Shown piece by piece: positions 16,850 to 24,940 of a DNA stretch of 64,000 nt (position 1 is the stretch's first letter; the number at the start of each line of letters is the position of its first letter). Position numbers and translations under genes: made by a program. Source of the DNA: an uncultured Draconibacterium sp. (GTDB lineage: Bacteria; Bacteroidota; Bacteroidia; Bacteroidales; Prolixibacteraceae); contig NZ_OY775905.1 of assembly GCF_963675065.1 (NCBI RefSeq), positions 1,066,501 to 1,130,500 on the forward strand. The letters run 5' to 3'. The notes under the pieces are model-generated. The model was not told the DNA's origin and did no database searches. It saw nothing but the letters and a program-made list of their open reading frames with translations.

Positions 16850-17485
16850 ATGAAACAAAGACCAAATCCAGATACTATTTTCCCTGTTCCAAATTTCAAG
16901 ACAGTGACTTATGTGAAGCCAACGATTAAATCAGAAAATATTATAGTTGGAGATTTTACTTATTTCAGTGATGTTGATTTTGAAAAGCATGTTACACACC
17001 ATTATGACTTTTATGAAGATAAACTGATAATAGGAAAATTCTGTCAAATTGCTGCTGGTGTTGAGATTATCATGAATGGGGCGAATCACCAGATGAATGC
17101 CGCTTCGACATTTCCTTTTTATATTTTTGAAGGATGGGAACAGGCTATTCCTCCCATAGATAAAATGCCTGTAAAAGGAGATACCGTAATCGGAAACGAT
17201 GTTTGGATAGGACAGAATACAACCATTTTACCAGGAGTTCATATTGGAGATGGGGTTATCATTGGGGCAAATAGTATTGTCGGAAGTAATATCGAACCAT
17301 ATTCCATAGTAGCGGGGAATCCGGCGCGATTGATTAGAAAGCGGTTTGACGATGACTTAATTTCTTTACTCCTCAAAGTTAAATGGTGGGATTTGCCGAT
17401 TGAAGAGATAAATCTGCTTATTCCCATTTTGAGTTGTGATGACTTAGAAAAGACTAAAATTGAATTAAAGAAATTGATAAAATAA
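16850..17485 (+). CDS. CatB/Vat-type xenobiotic O-acetyltransferase (hexapeptide repeat)
   Basis: The 211-residue protein contains the left-handed beta-helix hexapeptide repeats of the XAT class (VIGNDVWIGQNTTILPGVHI, then GDGVIIGANSIVGSNI, residues about 105-145). The family's N-terminal GDFTYFSD and ANHQMN segments are present, and YSIVAGNPARLIRKRF closes the helix. XAT enzymes are cytoplasmic trimers that acetylate chloramphenicol or streptogramin A, or cell-envelope sugars. Sequence alone does not settle which, so a resistance function is only possible. Its position directly after an attC-like site fits a gene cassette; catB genes are common integron cargo. Confidence 0.85.
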   Translation: MKQRPNPDTIFPVPNFKTVTYVKPTIKSENIIVGDFTYFSDVDFEKHVTHHYDFYEDKLIIGKFCQIAAGVEIIMNGANHQMNAASTFPFYIFEGWEQAIPPIDKMPVKGDTVIGNDVWIGQNTTILPGVHIGDGVIIGANSIVGSNIEPYSIVAGNPARLIRKRFDDDLISLLLKVKWWDLPIEEINLLIPILSCDDLEKTKIELKKLIK

Positions 17486-17515
17486 CTATGCACAACATTT
17501 TGGAAAATCTACACA

Positions 17516-18754
17516 ATGAAACAAAACATTTTATTAGTAATCTCATTCCTGCTGGTTATTGGATGCCTCAATGCACAAGAAGTAAATACATCTGATCAGT
17601 TTATTTTTTTCGATGATGTATTGGTGCAAGATTCAACCGGCATCCCAGCTCTGAAAAGAATGGGACCAGAAAACCTTCAGTCTCCCGTAGACTATACAAA
17701 AGGAAATTTATATATGAGGTTGGAGATCATTGAAAAACCCAGTGACATTAACTTTCGTCCGGCATTTTTCATTTGGCAAGATAAAAATCCTGAATTAAGA
17801 CACATGGGTGTAAATCGTACCAATGTAGCTGATTATAATCAAGAAGGTATTTATTATCTTAATTATAAAAATCCAAGTGAGTGGTGGCATGGAAAATATT
17901 TAATCCCTGATTGGAGCCGACCTTTTGATAAAATAGCACTTGTACCATGGACAGGTAACATAAACGAGCAACTTTACACTGTTAACTGCTGGTCTCACTG
18001 TTTTAAAGGAGGAAACATAGCTGATCATACCCCAATTGTTTATAGGGCTACAGGAATTTGGGTAGCACCACACAAGAAACTGATACCACCTCCAAATTGG
18101 TGCCCGCCTGAAAGCTGGGACGTGGACACAATAAGTATTTTTGACAGCTCAGAAAACAAAGCGACAAATCAAAACAATGAAGTATTATTAATAGATGAAG
18201 TGATAGTACACGAGAATTCTGATACCATTACTAAAAAAATGGGGTTTTCTGAATTCAAACTTCCTCCTGAGTCCCCGGGAAATTGGGAAAGTCCTGTGAA
18301 TTACAAAGATGGAACCCTGCATTATCGCGTTTCAATTCTAACCAAACCCAATCACAAACCTATTCATTATCAAATGGGGTTTCAATGGGAGGGTGGCTGT
18401 GGAGGGCACTATTTCAAAGAGAAATTCCCGGATAACCGGCTACTCAAAATAATAGAACCTGGAATCTATCAGACATCTCAGGAAATCGCAACATTTTGGG
18501 AACAAGATTGTCAGGATGAAGACCCAATTGATTGGACAAAACCAATGTATAGGATGCTGGTAGTAATATGGGACGAGGAATTCAAGATTATTGATGATCG
18601 CTGGGGACATGGAAAGGAAATAGAGGACTTAAATTCTTATTATCCGATGGTTGCTCATTTCCAAGCTGTTGTTGTTCCTCAGGGAGCTGAGTTTAGTGGT
18701 TGGAAGAATTACCCCATTTCCATGCCTCCTGGTCAGACAAATCCCTCAAGGTAA
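17516..18754 (+). CDS. Secreted protein with two tandem repeats, unknown function
   Basis: The 412-residue exported protein has signal peptide MKQNILLVISFLLVIGCLNAQ, cleaved at AQ or at the Cys. The mature part holds two related modules of about 170-190 residues. Each begins with an acidic strand and a 'K.MG' and 'SPV.Y..G.L..R..I' pattern: FDDVLVQDSTGIPALKRMG ... SPVDYTKGNLYMRLEI in the first, and IDEVIVHENSDTITKKMG ... SPVNYKDGTLHYRVSI in the second. Both contain many Trp residues and end with a W..P..R/M segment, as in carbohydrate- or cell-surface-binding beta sandwiches. I do not recognise the family. The start is 30 bases after the acetyltransferase stop, so the two may be co-transcribed. 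Confidence 0.7.
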   Translation: MKQNILLVISFLLVIGCLNAQEVNTSDQFIFFDDVLVQDSTGIPALKRMGPENLQSPVDYTKGNLYMRLEIIEKPSDINFRPAFFIWQDKNPELRHMGVNRTNVADYNQEGIYYLNYKNPSEWWHGKYLIPDWSRPFDKIALVPWTGNINEQLYTVNCWSHCFKGGNIADHTPIVYRATGIWVAPHKKLIPPPNWCPPESWDVDTISIFDSSENKATNQNNEVLLIDEVIVHENSDTITKKMGFSEFKLPPESPGNWESPVNYKDGTLHYRVSILTKPNHKPIHYQMGFQWEGGCGGHYFKEKFPDNRLLKIIEPGIYQTSQEIATFWEQDCQDEDPIDWTKPMYRMLVVIWDEEFKIIDDRWGHGKEIEDLNSYYPMVAHFQAVVVPQGAEFSGWKNYPISMPPGQTNPSR

Positions 18755-19014
18755 AAGGGAATATCCGCGAAAAGAAAAAATATCCATATGAACTGGAATG
18801 GGTGATATAAATGATGACCACTTATTTCTTAACTCTGTGTCCATTCTAATGTAGCAACTTCAATATAAATTCCATACTGTCTTTCACCCCGCTGGCGCGA
18901 ATTTGTAAATCGTGCCTCAGCCGGCAAGGCTGAAAAAAGCTAAAGCAACAGGCTCAAAAACAGCGATGCCCTCACTCCGTCTCAGAGTAAGGGCATCACT
19001 TCTATTCTTATTGC
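18755..19014. other. Intergenic region with repeat relic and hairpin
   Basis: There is no coding frame. A GC-rich stretch at about 18887-18935 (CCCCGCTGGCGCGAATTTG onward) stands out from the AT-rich surroundings and resembles fragments of interspersed Bacteroidota repeats. At 18966-19003 GATGCCCTCACTC and GAGTAAGGGCATC form a hairpin that can end the minus-strand efflux cluster. Confidence 0.5.
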
Positions 19015-19737
19015 TTAAACAAACTTTTCGCGTTTCTGTAAATTAAAGAGACCGTACAAGACGAACACGAGTGTGGCGATCGCCATAAAAATCCGGTTCT
19101 TGCGGATAATTCCTATCCAGATCACTTCATTCAGGTTATTCGGAATTTCAAATGGGTTCAGAAAAACATCCCACTGCGTACCCTGCATAAGGTCTTCGCG
19201 CAATATCAGCAGTGCCACACCAATTAAAACCATCGTTACCGCTGTTCCGTTTCCATTTTTAACAATAGTGGAGAACATAAATGACATCGATCCTAAAAAT
19301 ATAATCGGATACATTAACTGATACGACATTTCCAGCAGGTTAATTTTGTACAGCAGTACCGAAGCCAAGGCCGAAAACAGAAAGATAATAACAAATACAA
19401 GTGTATAGATCATTACCAATCGCACCAGCCAAACTTTATAGCGGTAGTTCGGAATTCCAAAAAGTATTTCCAACATCCGCGAATCATCGTCGTTTTGAAT
19501 GCCAAAAACCGACGGGTAGAAGATGAGCAAAATGCCCGGGAATATCAGTAGGCTATACACCACATCTTCCGACATGGAGCCACCGTTATATACCGTTTGG
19601 ATGGCAAAAAATAAAAAGAATGCAAGTGCTGCTATTAAAAACCATATAAACCGGTTGGCAAAAATGATTCTTAAATTATACCGTATCATTTTAATTAAAA
19701 TGTACAGCCTGTTTTTTATATCGAATTGTCTTTCCAT
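19015..19737 (-). CDS. ABC-2 type transporter permease, last gene of efflux cluster
   Basis: The 240-residue protein has about six membrane helices (NRFIWFLIAALAFFLFFAI, VYSLLIFPGILLIFYPSVFG, LVMIYTLVFVIIFLFSALAS, IIFLGSMSFMFSTIVKNGNG, VTMVLIGVALLIL, FMAIATLVFVLYGLFNL). The pattern is an ABC-2 permease half: a cytoplasmic N-terminus, and an acidic loop after helix 2 (FGIQNDDDSRMLEILFGIP). It follows the RND-ABC fusion gene by six bases. It is therefore the natural membrane partner of the ATPase domain fused to that pump, because the fusion otherwise lacks a standard ABC-2 permease. Confidence 0.82.
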   Translation of the reverse strand: MERQFDIKNRLYILIKMIRYNLRIIFANRFIWFLIAALAFFLFFAIQTVYNGGSMSEDVVYSLLIFPGILLIFYPSVFGIQNDDDSRMLEILFGIPNYRYKVWLVRLVMIYTLVFVIIFLFSALASVLLYKINLLEMSYQLMYPIIFLGSMSFMFSTIVKNGNGTAVTMVLIGVALLILREDLMQGTQWDVFLNPFEIPNNLNEVIWIGIIRKNRIFMAIATLVFVLYGLFNLQKREKFV

Positions 19738-19743
19738 AATTCC

Positions 19744-22700
19744 TTAAACAAAGTCTTTTAACAAACACAAATAAGCATCCTCGAGATTTGGCAATACATT
19801 AACCGCATCGGGTGCGGGCTTTTCTTTCGCCAAACAACGCATCTTAATATTTTCGCCATCACGCATGTGGTGAACAATCATTTGTTTATTGGCCAAATTA
19901 TCAAATTCCTTAGCCGGAACCGAGAACTGCCAAACAAAATTGTTACCCATATTTACCATATCGTTTGGTGTTCCGAAATATTTCAGGTTACCGCGATTAA
20001 TTACCGCTACCTGGTTACACGAGCTTGAAATATCCTCGATAATGTGAGTTGAGAATATTACAATCCGCTCGCGGCTCAGCTCTACCAGCAGATTACGGAA
20101 ACGAATACGTTCGCGTGGGTCGAGACCGGCGGTAGGCTCATCAACCACCAGAATACGTGGCAGGTTAAGCAGAATTTGTGCAATACCGATACGTTGTTTC
20201 ATACCTCCTGAGAATGCGCCGATTTTGTCAGTGCGGCGGTCCCACATATGAACACTTTTTAATACATATTCCAGTCGGTCTTCACGTGTTTTGGTATCTT
20301 TTATACCTTTCAGAATTGCCTGATAATCCAGGAATTCCCATGCTGACATATTTTCGTAAGTACCAAAAGCCTGTGGCAAATAACCTATCAATCCCTGCAA
20401 TTCCTCACGGTACTTTTGGGTATCCATTCCGTTTATCCAGATCTTTCCGTAACTCTGTTCGAGCACACCGGTAATAATCCGCATCATAGTTGATTTACCG
20501 GCACCGTTCGGTCCAAGTAATCCAAACATACCTGTTTTAATTTCCAGCGAAACACCGTTCAATGCACGGAAAGGTTTCTTGCGTTTTCCGATAACCGGAA
20601 TTTGGCGAACCATGTTAAAGTATCCACGGCGCAGGCCACCAAAACGTCCTTCAATACGGGCAATATTTACCTCTTTATTGTGAATGTATTCTGCAGTAGC
20701 GTAGAACACCAGCAAAATATACCAGATAATTGCAATAAAAATTACCATGCCCATATTACCCCAGTCTTTGTAGAAATAAAGCAGGAAAACAAGCGGCACA
20801 ATCCAGAACAAAATATTATAAATCCACTTATTCAGTTTAAGATAAAAAGCTTTGCCTGTTGCTTCATGTTTATTAATCAGCACCTGGTTTAGCGGCACCC
20901 TTAATAAGAAAAGGAAGAAGAAAACGCCATGCGATAACACCCACATCCAAATATGGCTTTCGATGTAGAAGAAGGTGAAATAAGCCACAAAAATAAACAG
21001 TGGTATTTGCCAAACGAGATCTGAAAAATCGCGGAGATGCTTATAATCTTTCGTCAATCCGGCACGTTCGCGAATTCTTAACCCCGATTTCCACTCACGC
21101 ACAAATCGCGAATCGCGGTCGTAAATTTTCACCAGTCTTCTTACTTTAATTCTTATCGGTTCGTTTTCATCCACAACTTTCTCGCTGGCCTGTCTCAAAC
21201 TGGTCATTGTAAAAGCCACTACACCCGGCACTAAAACAATTAGGAGAATAAAATCGAGCAGTTGCCATACAAAGCTATCCACTTTAAGATAGATGAAAAT
21301 GGCTCCTGCGATAAACACCGTCAACATACCAAGTTTTAAGCCTAGATGTAACGACTTAATCCAGTCGAGAGCAGTTTCCATTCCTGCATATAATGTTGGA
21401 ATGAAAACCAATGTAAGCAGTGTACTTAACGCCAAACCTCCAATTACGGTAATGGCAAACGGCGCTCCAATGGCACCAACGTATTCAGCCTGTCCCATTG
21501 CCAGCGGAAATAATGCTACAATAGTAGTAATGGCTGTAATTAAGATCGGGCGAACACGCGAAAGTCCTGCGGCCATTAAGGCACGCGATTTTCGGTAGCC
21601 CCGCTTTCGGAGAATATTGGTATAATCAATTAAAATAATCCCGTTGTTCACCACCACTCCAATCAGGATAATAAAGCCCATTAAAGTGTTCGCGTTAAAC
21701 AGGCTGTTTCCCGTAAAAATCAGCGCCAGGAATGATCCAATGGCAGCCAGGGGAATAGAGAAAATCAGCACAAACGGTGTTGATACCGATTCGAAAACCG
21801 ATGCCAGAATCATTAAAATAAGGATAAATGCCGCACCAATCAGGAATTTAAACTCGGCATACTGGTCCTCTTCATGAATAACCTCCACGGCAACTCCCGA
21901 AGGCAATTTGTAAGCACCAATTATATCGTCAATTTCGAGTCGGTAAGCTTCCAGCAGATCTTTCGAGTCGCTTGCTTCGTCAACAAAACTATAGGTTAAT
22001 TCAATCTGCTTTTCCTGGTTTACGCGGGTAATGCTGGCCATTCCTTCGGCATATACCAAATCGGCCAGTTCGTCCATATCGTAATTAGCGCCCTGGTTAT
22101 TGCTTACCTGCAAGCGGCGAAGATCTTCAATACCTTTTGTATTATCCTCTTCTTCAACACCGTCAGGTAATTTTTCTTTGATTACAATTTCGTATTCATC
22201 TGTTCCCTGCTTAAAATTCACTCCCGAGGTAAACTGGCTTGTAAATGTTCCCAGCTCAGAGGTTATATTCTGAAGCGAAATTCCGTATTCGGTTAGCAAC
22301 ATCTGGTTGAAATACATGTGTACTTCGGGTCGGTTGTTCGACACGCTAATGTTTGCCCGACGGATCGTTTCAAGGTCTTCAATGTAGTAAAGCAAGTCTT
22401 CGGCCACACCTTTCATCACCTCAAAGTTTTCGCCTTTTATTACAACGCGCTCCTGATCAGAGCCAATTCCCATAAATTGCTGGAACCCCTGGGTGCCTGA
22501 ACGACCACCGCCACCGCCGCCGCCACGGAAACGCGCACTCGAAGCAGGTGCCTCAAGGCCAACTTCTCCCTGCGAAATATTACGAATACGATCTTCAACA
22601 TCTTTTTTGATTTCCGCAATGGAACGGTCATTAATATCTTTGTAATCTTCGCTAAGAATGAATGTCAGAATAGCTTCTTCTGCCTCGATATTGGCTGACA

Positions 22701-24468
22701 GATCCTCCTTTTCGGCGATGTTTTCCAGTCGGCTTTCCACATCGGCAACTACTTTATCGGTTGCTTCCAGTGTTGTACCGGTAGGCATGGTAACGTAAAT
22801 ATTAAATTGTTCCTCTTCAACTTCCTGCAGGTTGGTAACACTAATTGCCAACACAATAAATACGGTTAGGAAGAAGAACACCAACGCGCCAATAATAGTA
22901 CGCGCAGGAACACGCATACTGGCTTTTAGCAGCAGAATATAAATTTGGATTATGCGGTTATTGGTTGTAACCTTTTCGTAAAAAACATTGTGTTGACGTT
23001 TTTTACGCAACAGCAAGTGAGCTGCCATTGGAATTAACAGCAAAGCCACAAATAACGAAACAATGAGCGTAGAAATAATGGAAACCCCTACGTGGTTACC
23101 CAGCAGTTTTACCATGTAATCGGAAGCGAAAACAAAGGGTAAAAATACGGTTACAGTAGTAAGCGTTGCCGCTACAATCGAACGCCAAACCTCTTTTGTT
23201 CCCTGTGTAACCGATTGCTCGGGACTCATTTTATTCCCTGAAAGCCGGTATATATTTTCGAGCACCACAATACTATTGTCGAGCAACATACCAATGGCCA
23301 ATACAAGACCAACCAGTGTTAAACTGTTCAGTGAAATGTTGAAAGCATAAAACAGGTTGAATGCGGTAAATACAGAAATTGGAATGGCCAGTGCAATAAA
23401 TGAAACAATGCGCAGATTTTTCAGGAACATCCAAAGTACAAAAATGGCAAGAAAACCTCCAACCAGTGCCAGATCAATAATCTGATCGATGTTTTTCTCC
23501 ATGGTTTCGGCCAGGTTGGTCTGAACCACAATTTGTACATCTTTGGCAGCCAATTTTCTGTTCAATTCCGCAATCTCTTCCTGTACGTTATGCGACAGTT
23601 CGATAAGGTTGGCCTGCGAATCGCTAACCAGACTCATCGAAACCGCATCCAATCCGTTTATACGACTGATCGATGTTTCTTCTTTAACACCAAAAAATAC
23701 ATCGGCCACATCTTTTAAATAAATCGGGCCATCGGCCACCACAATATTCTCGATGTCAGAGACTTTGTCATATTCAGCAGTAACATGCACAAAATATTGC
23801 TTCTGTGCATCGTGCAGATAACCGGTAAATGTTCGGTTGGTAGAATTGCCGGAAATAGCACTCTGAATTTGTGCCGGCGTAATACCGTAGGCCTCACAGG
23901 CACCGGCATCGTATGTTACTTCAATCGAACGCTCTTTACCACCGAAAACCGACACAGAAGCCACACCGTCGATATTCTCCATTTGGGAGGTAACTTCCTG
24001 GTCAACGATATTACGTACACGATCAACTCCACCGCTGCCACGTATTTGCAGCTCCATAAACTGGTTAGAAAGCTGGTCCAGATCAACACGGTTAACCGTT
24101 ACAATAAAGTTGTCATCAAGCTCACCGGCTATCAGGTCAATCTTCTCCTGCAATTTCAGGAAAGTGTATTTAAAGTTGACGTTCTGTTTAAAATTTACCT
24201 GTATGGATGCCGAGCGGTTATTGATAGACGACTCCATATCTTCAATGCCTTCCATGGTCCCGATAGCTCCTTCAACCGGAATAACGGCCTGGTTTTCCAG
24301 ATACGTCGGATCCACTTCAATCCGCGACTGGATCTGAACATACAGCATCGGGAGCTCGGCATTTGGCATGAGTTCCACCGGCAACTGTTTGTAAGAGATA
24401 TAACCCAACATGGTTAATCCCAAAAACAGCATACTGATGAATATTTTTCTGTTAATAATGAATTTCAT
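19744..24468 (-). CDS. RND efflux pump fused to extra membrane helices and an ABC ATPase domain
   Basis: One uninterrupted 1574-codon frame joins two transporter classes. Residues 1 to about 1030 are a complete RND permease: N-terminal TM1 (IFISMLFLGLTMLGYISYKQ), two large periplasmic loops, TM4 with GMLLDNSIVVLENIY, and the second TM block with VGVVVNNGIILIDYTN. A glycine run (RFRGGGGGGGRSG) lies near residue 648. Residues about 1045-1265 add six further hydrophobic helices. Residues about 1285-1574 are a full ABC ATPase: Walker A GPNGAGKST near 1318, Q-loop YLPQ, signature FSGGMKQRIGIA near 1417, Walker B ILVVDEPTAG near 1437 and H-loop FSTHI. The RND part is expected to use proton motive force and the ABC part ATP. 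I see no frameshift, internal stop or restart at the junction. The 34123 ATPase shares the C-terminal 'PNLE.AY' tail, so the two ATPase domains are probably paralogs. Confidence 0.88.
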   Translation of the reverse strand: MKFIINRKIFISMLFLGLTMLGYISYKQLPVELMPNAELPMLYVQIQSRIEVDPTYLENQAVIPVEGAIGTMEGIEDMESSINNRSASIQVNFKQNVNFKYTFLKLQEKIDLIAGELDDNFIVTVNRVDLDQLSNQFMELQIRGSGGVDRVRNIVDQEVTSQMENIDGVASVSVFGGKERSIEVTYDAGACEAYGITPAQIQSAISGNSTNRTFTGYLHDAQKQYFVHVTAEYDKVSDIENIVVADGPIYLKDVADVFFGVKEETSISRINGLDAVSMSLVSDSQANLIELSHNVQEEIAELNRKLAAKDVQIVVQTNLAETMEKNIDQIIDLALVGGFLAIFVLWMFLKNLRIVSFIALAIPISVFTAFNLFYAFNISLNSLTLVGLVLAIGMLLDNSIVVLENIYRLSGNKMSPEQSVTQGTKEVWRSIVAATLTTVTVFLPFVFASDYMVKLLGNHVGVSIISTLIVSLFVALLLIPMAAHLLLRKKRQHNVFYEKVTTNNRIIQIYILLLKASMRVPARTIIGALVFFFLTVFIVLAISVTNLQEVEEEQFNIYVTMPTGTTLEATDKVVADVESRLENIAEKEDLSANIEAEEAILTFILSEDYKDINDRSIAEIKKDVEDRIRNISQGEVGLEAPASSARFRGGGGGGGRSGTQGFQQFMGIGSDQERVVIKGENFEVMKGVAEDLLYYIEDLETIRRANISVSNNRPEVHMYFNQMLLTEYGISLQNITSELGTFTSQFTSGVNFKQGTDEYEIVIKEKLPDGVEEEDNTKGIEDLRRLQVSNNQGANYDMDELADLVYAEGMASITRVNQEKQIELTYSFVDEASDSKDLLEAYRLEIDDIIGAYKLPSGVAVEVIHEEDQYAEFKFLIGAAFILILMILASVFESVSTPFVLIFSIPLAAIGSFLALIFTGNSLFNANTLMGFIILIGVVVNNGIILIDYTNILRKRGYRKSRALMAAGLSRVRPILITAITTIVALFPLAMGQAEYVGAIGAPFAITVIGGLALSTLLTLVFIPTLYAGMETALDWIKSLHLGLKLGMLTVFIAGAIFIYLKVDSFVWQLLDFILLIVLVPGVVAFTMTSLRQASEKVVDENEPIRIKVRRLVKIYDRDSRFVREWKSGLRIRERAGLTKDYKHLRDFSDLVWQIPLFIFVAYFTFFYIESHIWMWVLSHGVFFFLFLLRVPLNQVLINKHEATGKAFYLKLNKWIYNILFWIVPLVFLLYFYKDWGNMGMVIFIAIIWYILLVFYATAEYIHNKEVNIARIEGRFGGLRRGYFNMVRQIPVIGKRKKPFRALNGVSLEIKTGMFGLLGPNGAGKSTMMRIITGVLEQSYGKIWINGMDTQKYREELQGLIGYLPQAFGTYENMSAWEFLDYQAILKGIKDTKTREDRLEYVLKSVHMWDRRTDKIGAFSGGMKQRIGIAQILLNLPRILVVDEPTAGLDPRERIRFRNLLVELSRERIVIFSTHIIEDISSSCNQVAVINRGNLKYFGTPNDMVNMGNNFVWQFSVPAKEFDNLANKQMIVHHMRDGENIKMRCLAKEKPAPDAVNVLPNLEDAYLCLLKDFV

Positions 24469-24482
24469 TTTTTCTTTTTTTG

Positions 24483-24520
24483 GAACGCTGATGACACTGA
24501 TTTTACAGATTATCGCAGAA
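24483..24520. repeat. Left inverted repeat flanking the GxxExxY gene
   Basis: GAACGCTGATGACACTGATT and the bases after it match, in inverted orientation and imperfectly, the segment at 24902-24940 on the other side of the small gene. Its inner end overlaps the gene's stop codon. Confidence 0.55.
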
Positions 24521-24899
24521 TTTGATTTGTGAATACTTTTCTTTTCACTTGCGGTTTTTTACCAAAGTTTAATAATAATCCTACTTCAATATCAGTCGCT
24601 TTTAAATAATTTATCAGTTGAAACTCATGTGCTTCTGTCACAGTTTCGGTTGCTTTTAACTCAAGAATCACGACATCCTCAACAATAATATCTGCATAAT
24701 ATTCTCCAACCACATCTCCCTGATAATTCACTTTTATTGGTTTCTGCGATTCAACTTTCAAATCCTCATTTTGCAATTCTATCAAAAGTGCGTTGTGATA
24801 AACTTTTTCCAGAAAACCATATCCCAATTCATTGTATACCTTGTAGAAGCTTTTAATTATTGCTTCAGTTAAATCAGAATATTTGTAATCTATTTGCAT
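24510..24899 (-). CDS. GxxExxY protein
   Basis: The 129-residue protein carries the family name motif in YELGYGFLEKVYHNALLIEL. A PD-(D/E)XK-like core follows (GEYYADIIVEDVVILELKAT), with Asp and Glu-x-Lys in the usual nuclease-fold positions. Its biochemical role is not established. It interrupts two pump genes of the efflux cluster: the RND gene ends 40 bases upstream and the RND-ABC fusion begins 42 bases downstream. Related imperfect inverted repeats flank it (24483-24520 and 24902-24940). It therefore looks like a small inserted unit rather than a functional part of the pump. Confidence 0.85.
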   Translation of the reverse strand: MQIDYKYSDLTEAIIKSFYKVYNELGYGFLEKVYHNALLIELQNEDLKVESQKPIKVNYQGDVVGEYYADIIVEDVVILELKATETVTEAHEFQLINYLKATDIEVGLLLNFGKKPQVKRKVFTNQILR

Positions 24900-24901
24900 C
24901 T

Positions 24902-24940
24902 ATCAGCGAGTTTCAGTTAAATCAACGTCATCTGTGTTCT
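24902..24940. repeat. Right inverted repeat flanking the GxxExxY gene
   Basis: The reverse complement begins AGAACACAGATGACGTTGAT and aligns with the left flank at 24483-24520 with several mismatches. A similar sequence (CACAGATGACGCGGATTTG) occurs at 61204, outside this cluster. Confidence 0.55.

Noticed and set aside
23785..24417. 210-residue frame antisense to the RND-ABC fusion
   Set aside because: It lies wholly inside a clear RND coding region and has no family resemblance or own signals.
24510..24899. GxxExxY gene as a component of the efflux machine or a toxin
   Set aside because: Flanking inverted repeats and its position in a gap indicate insertion, and no antitoxin partner or pump-related motif is visible.
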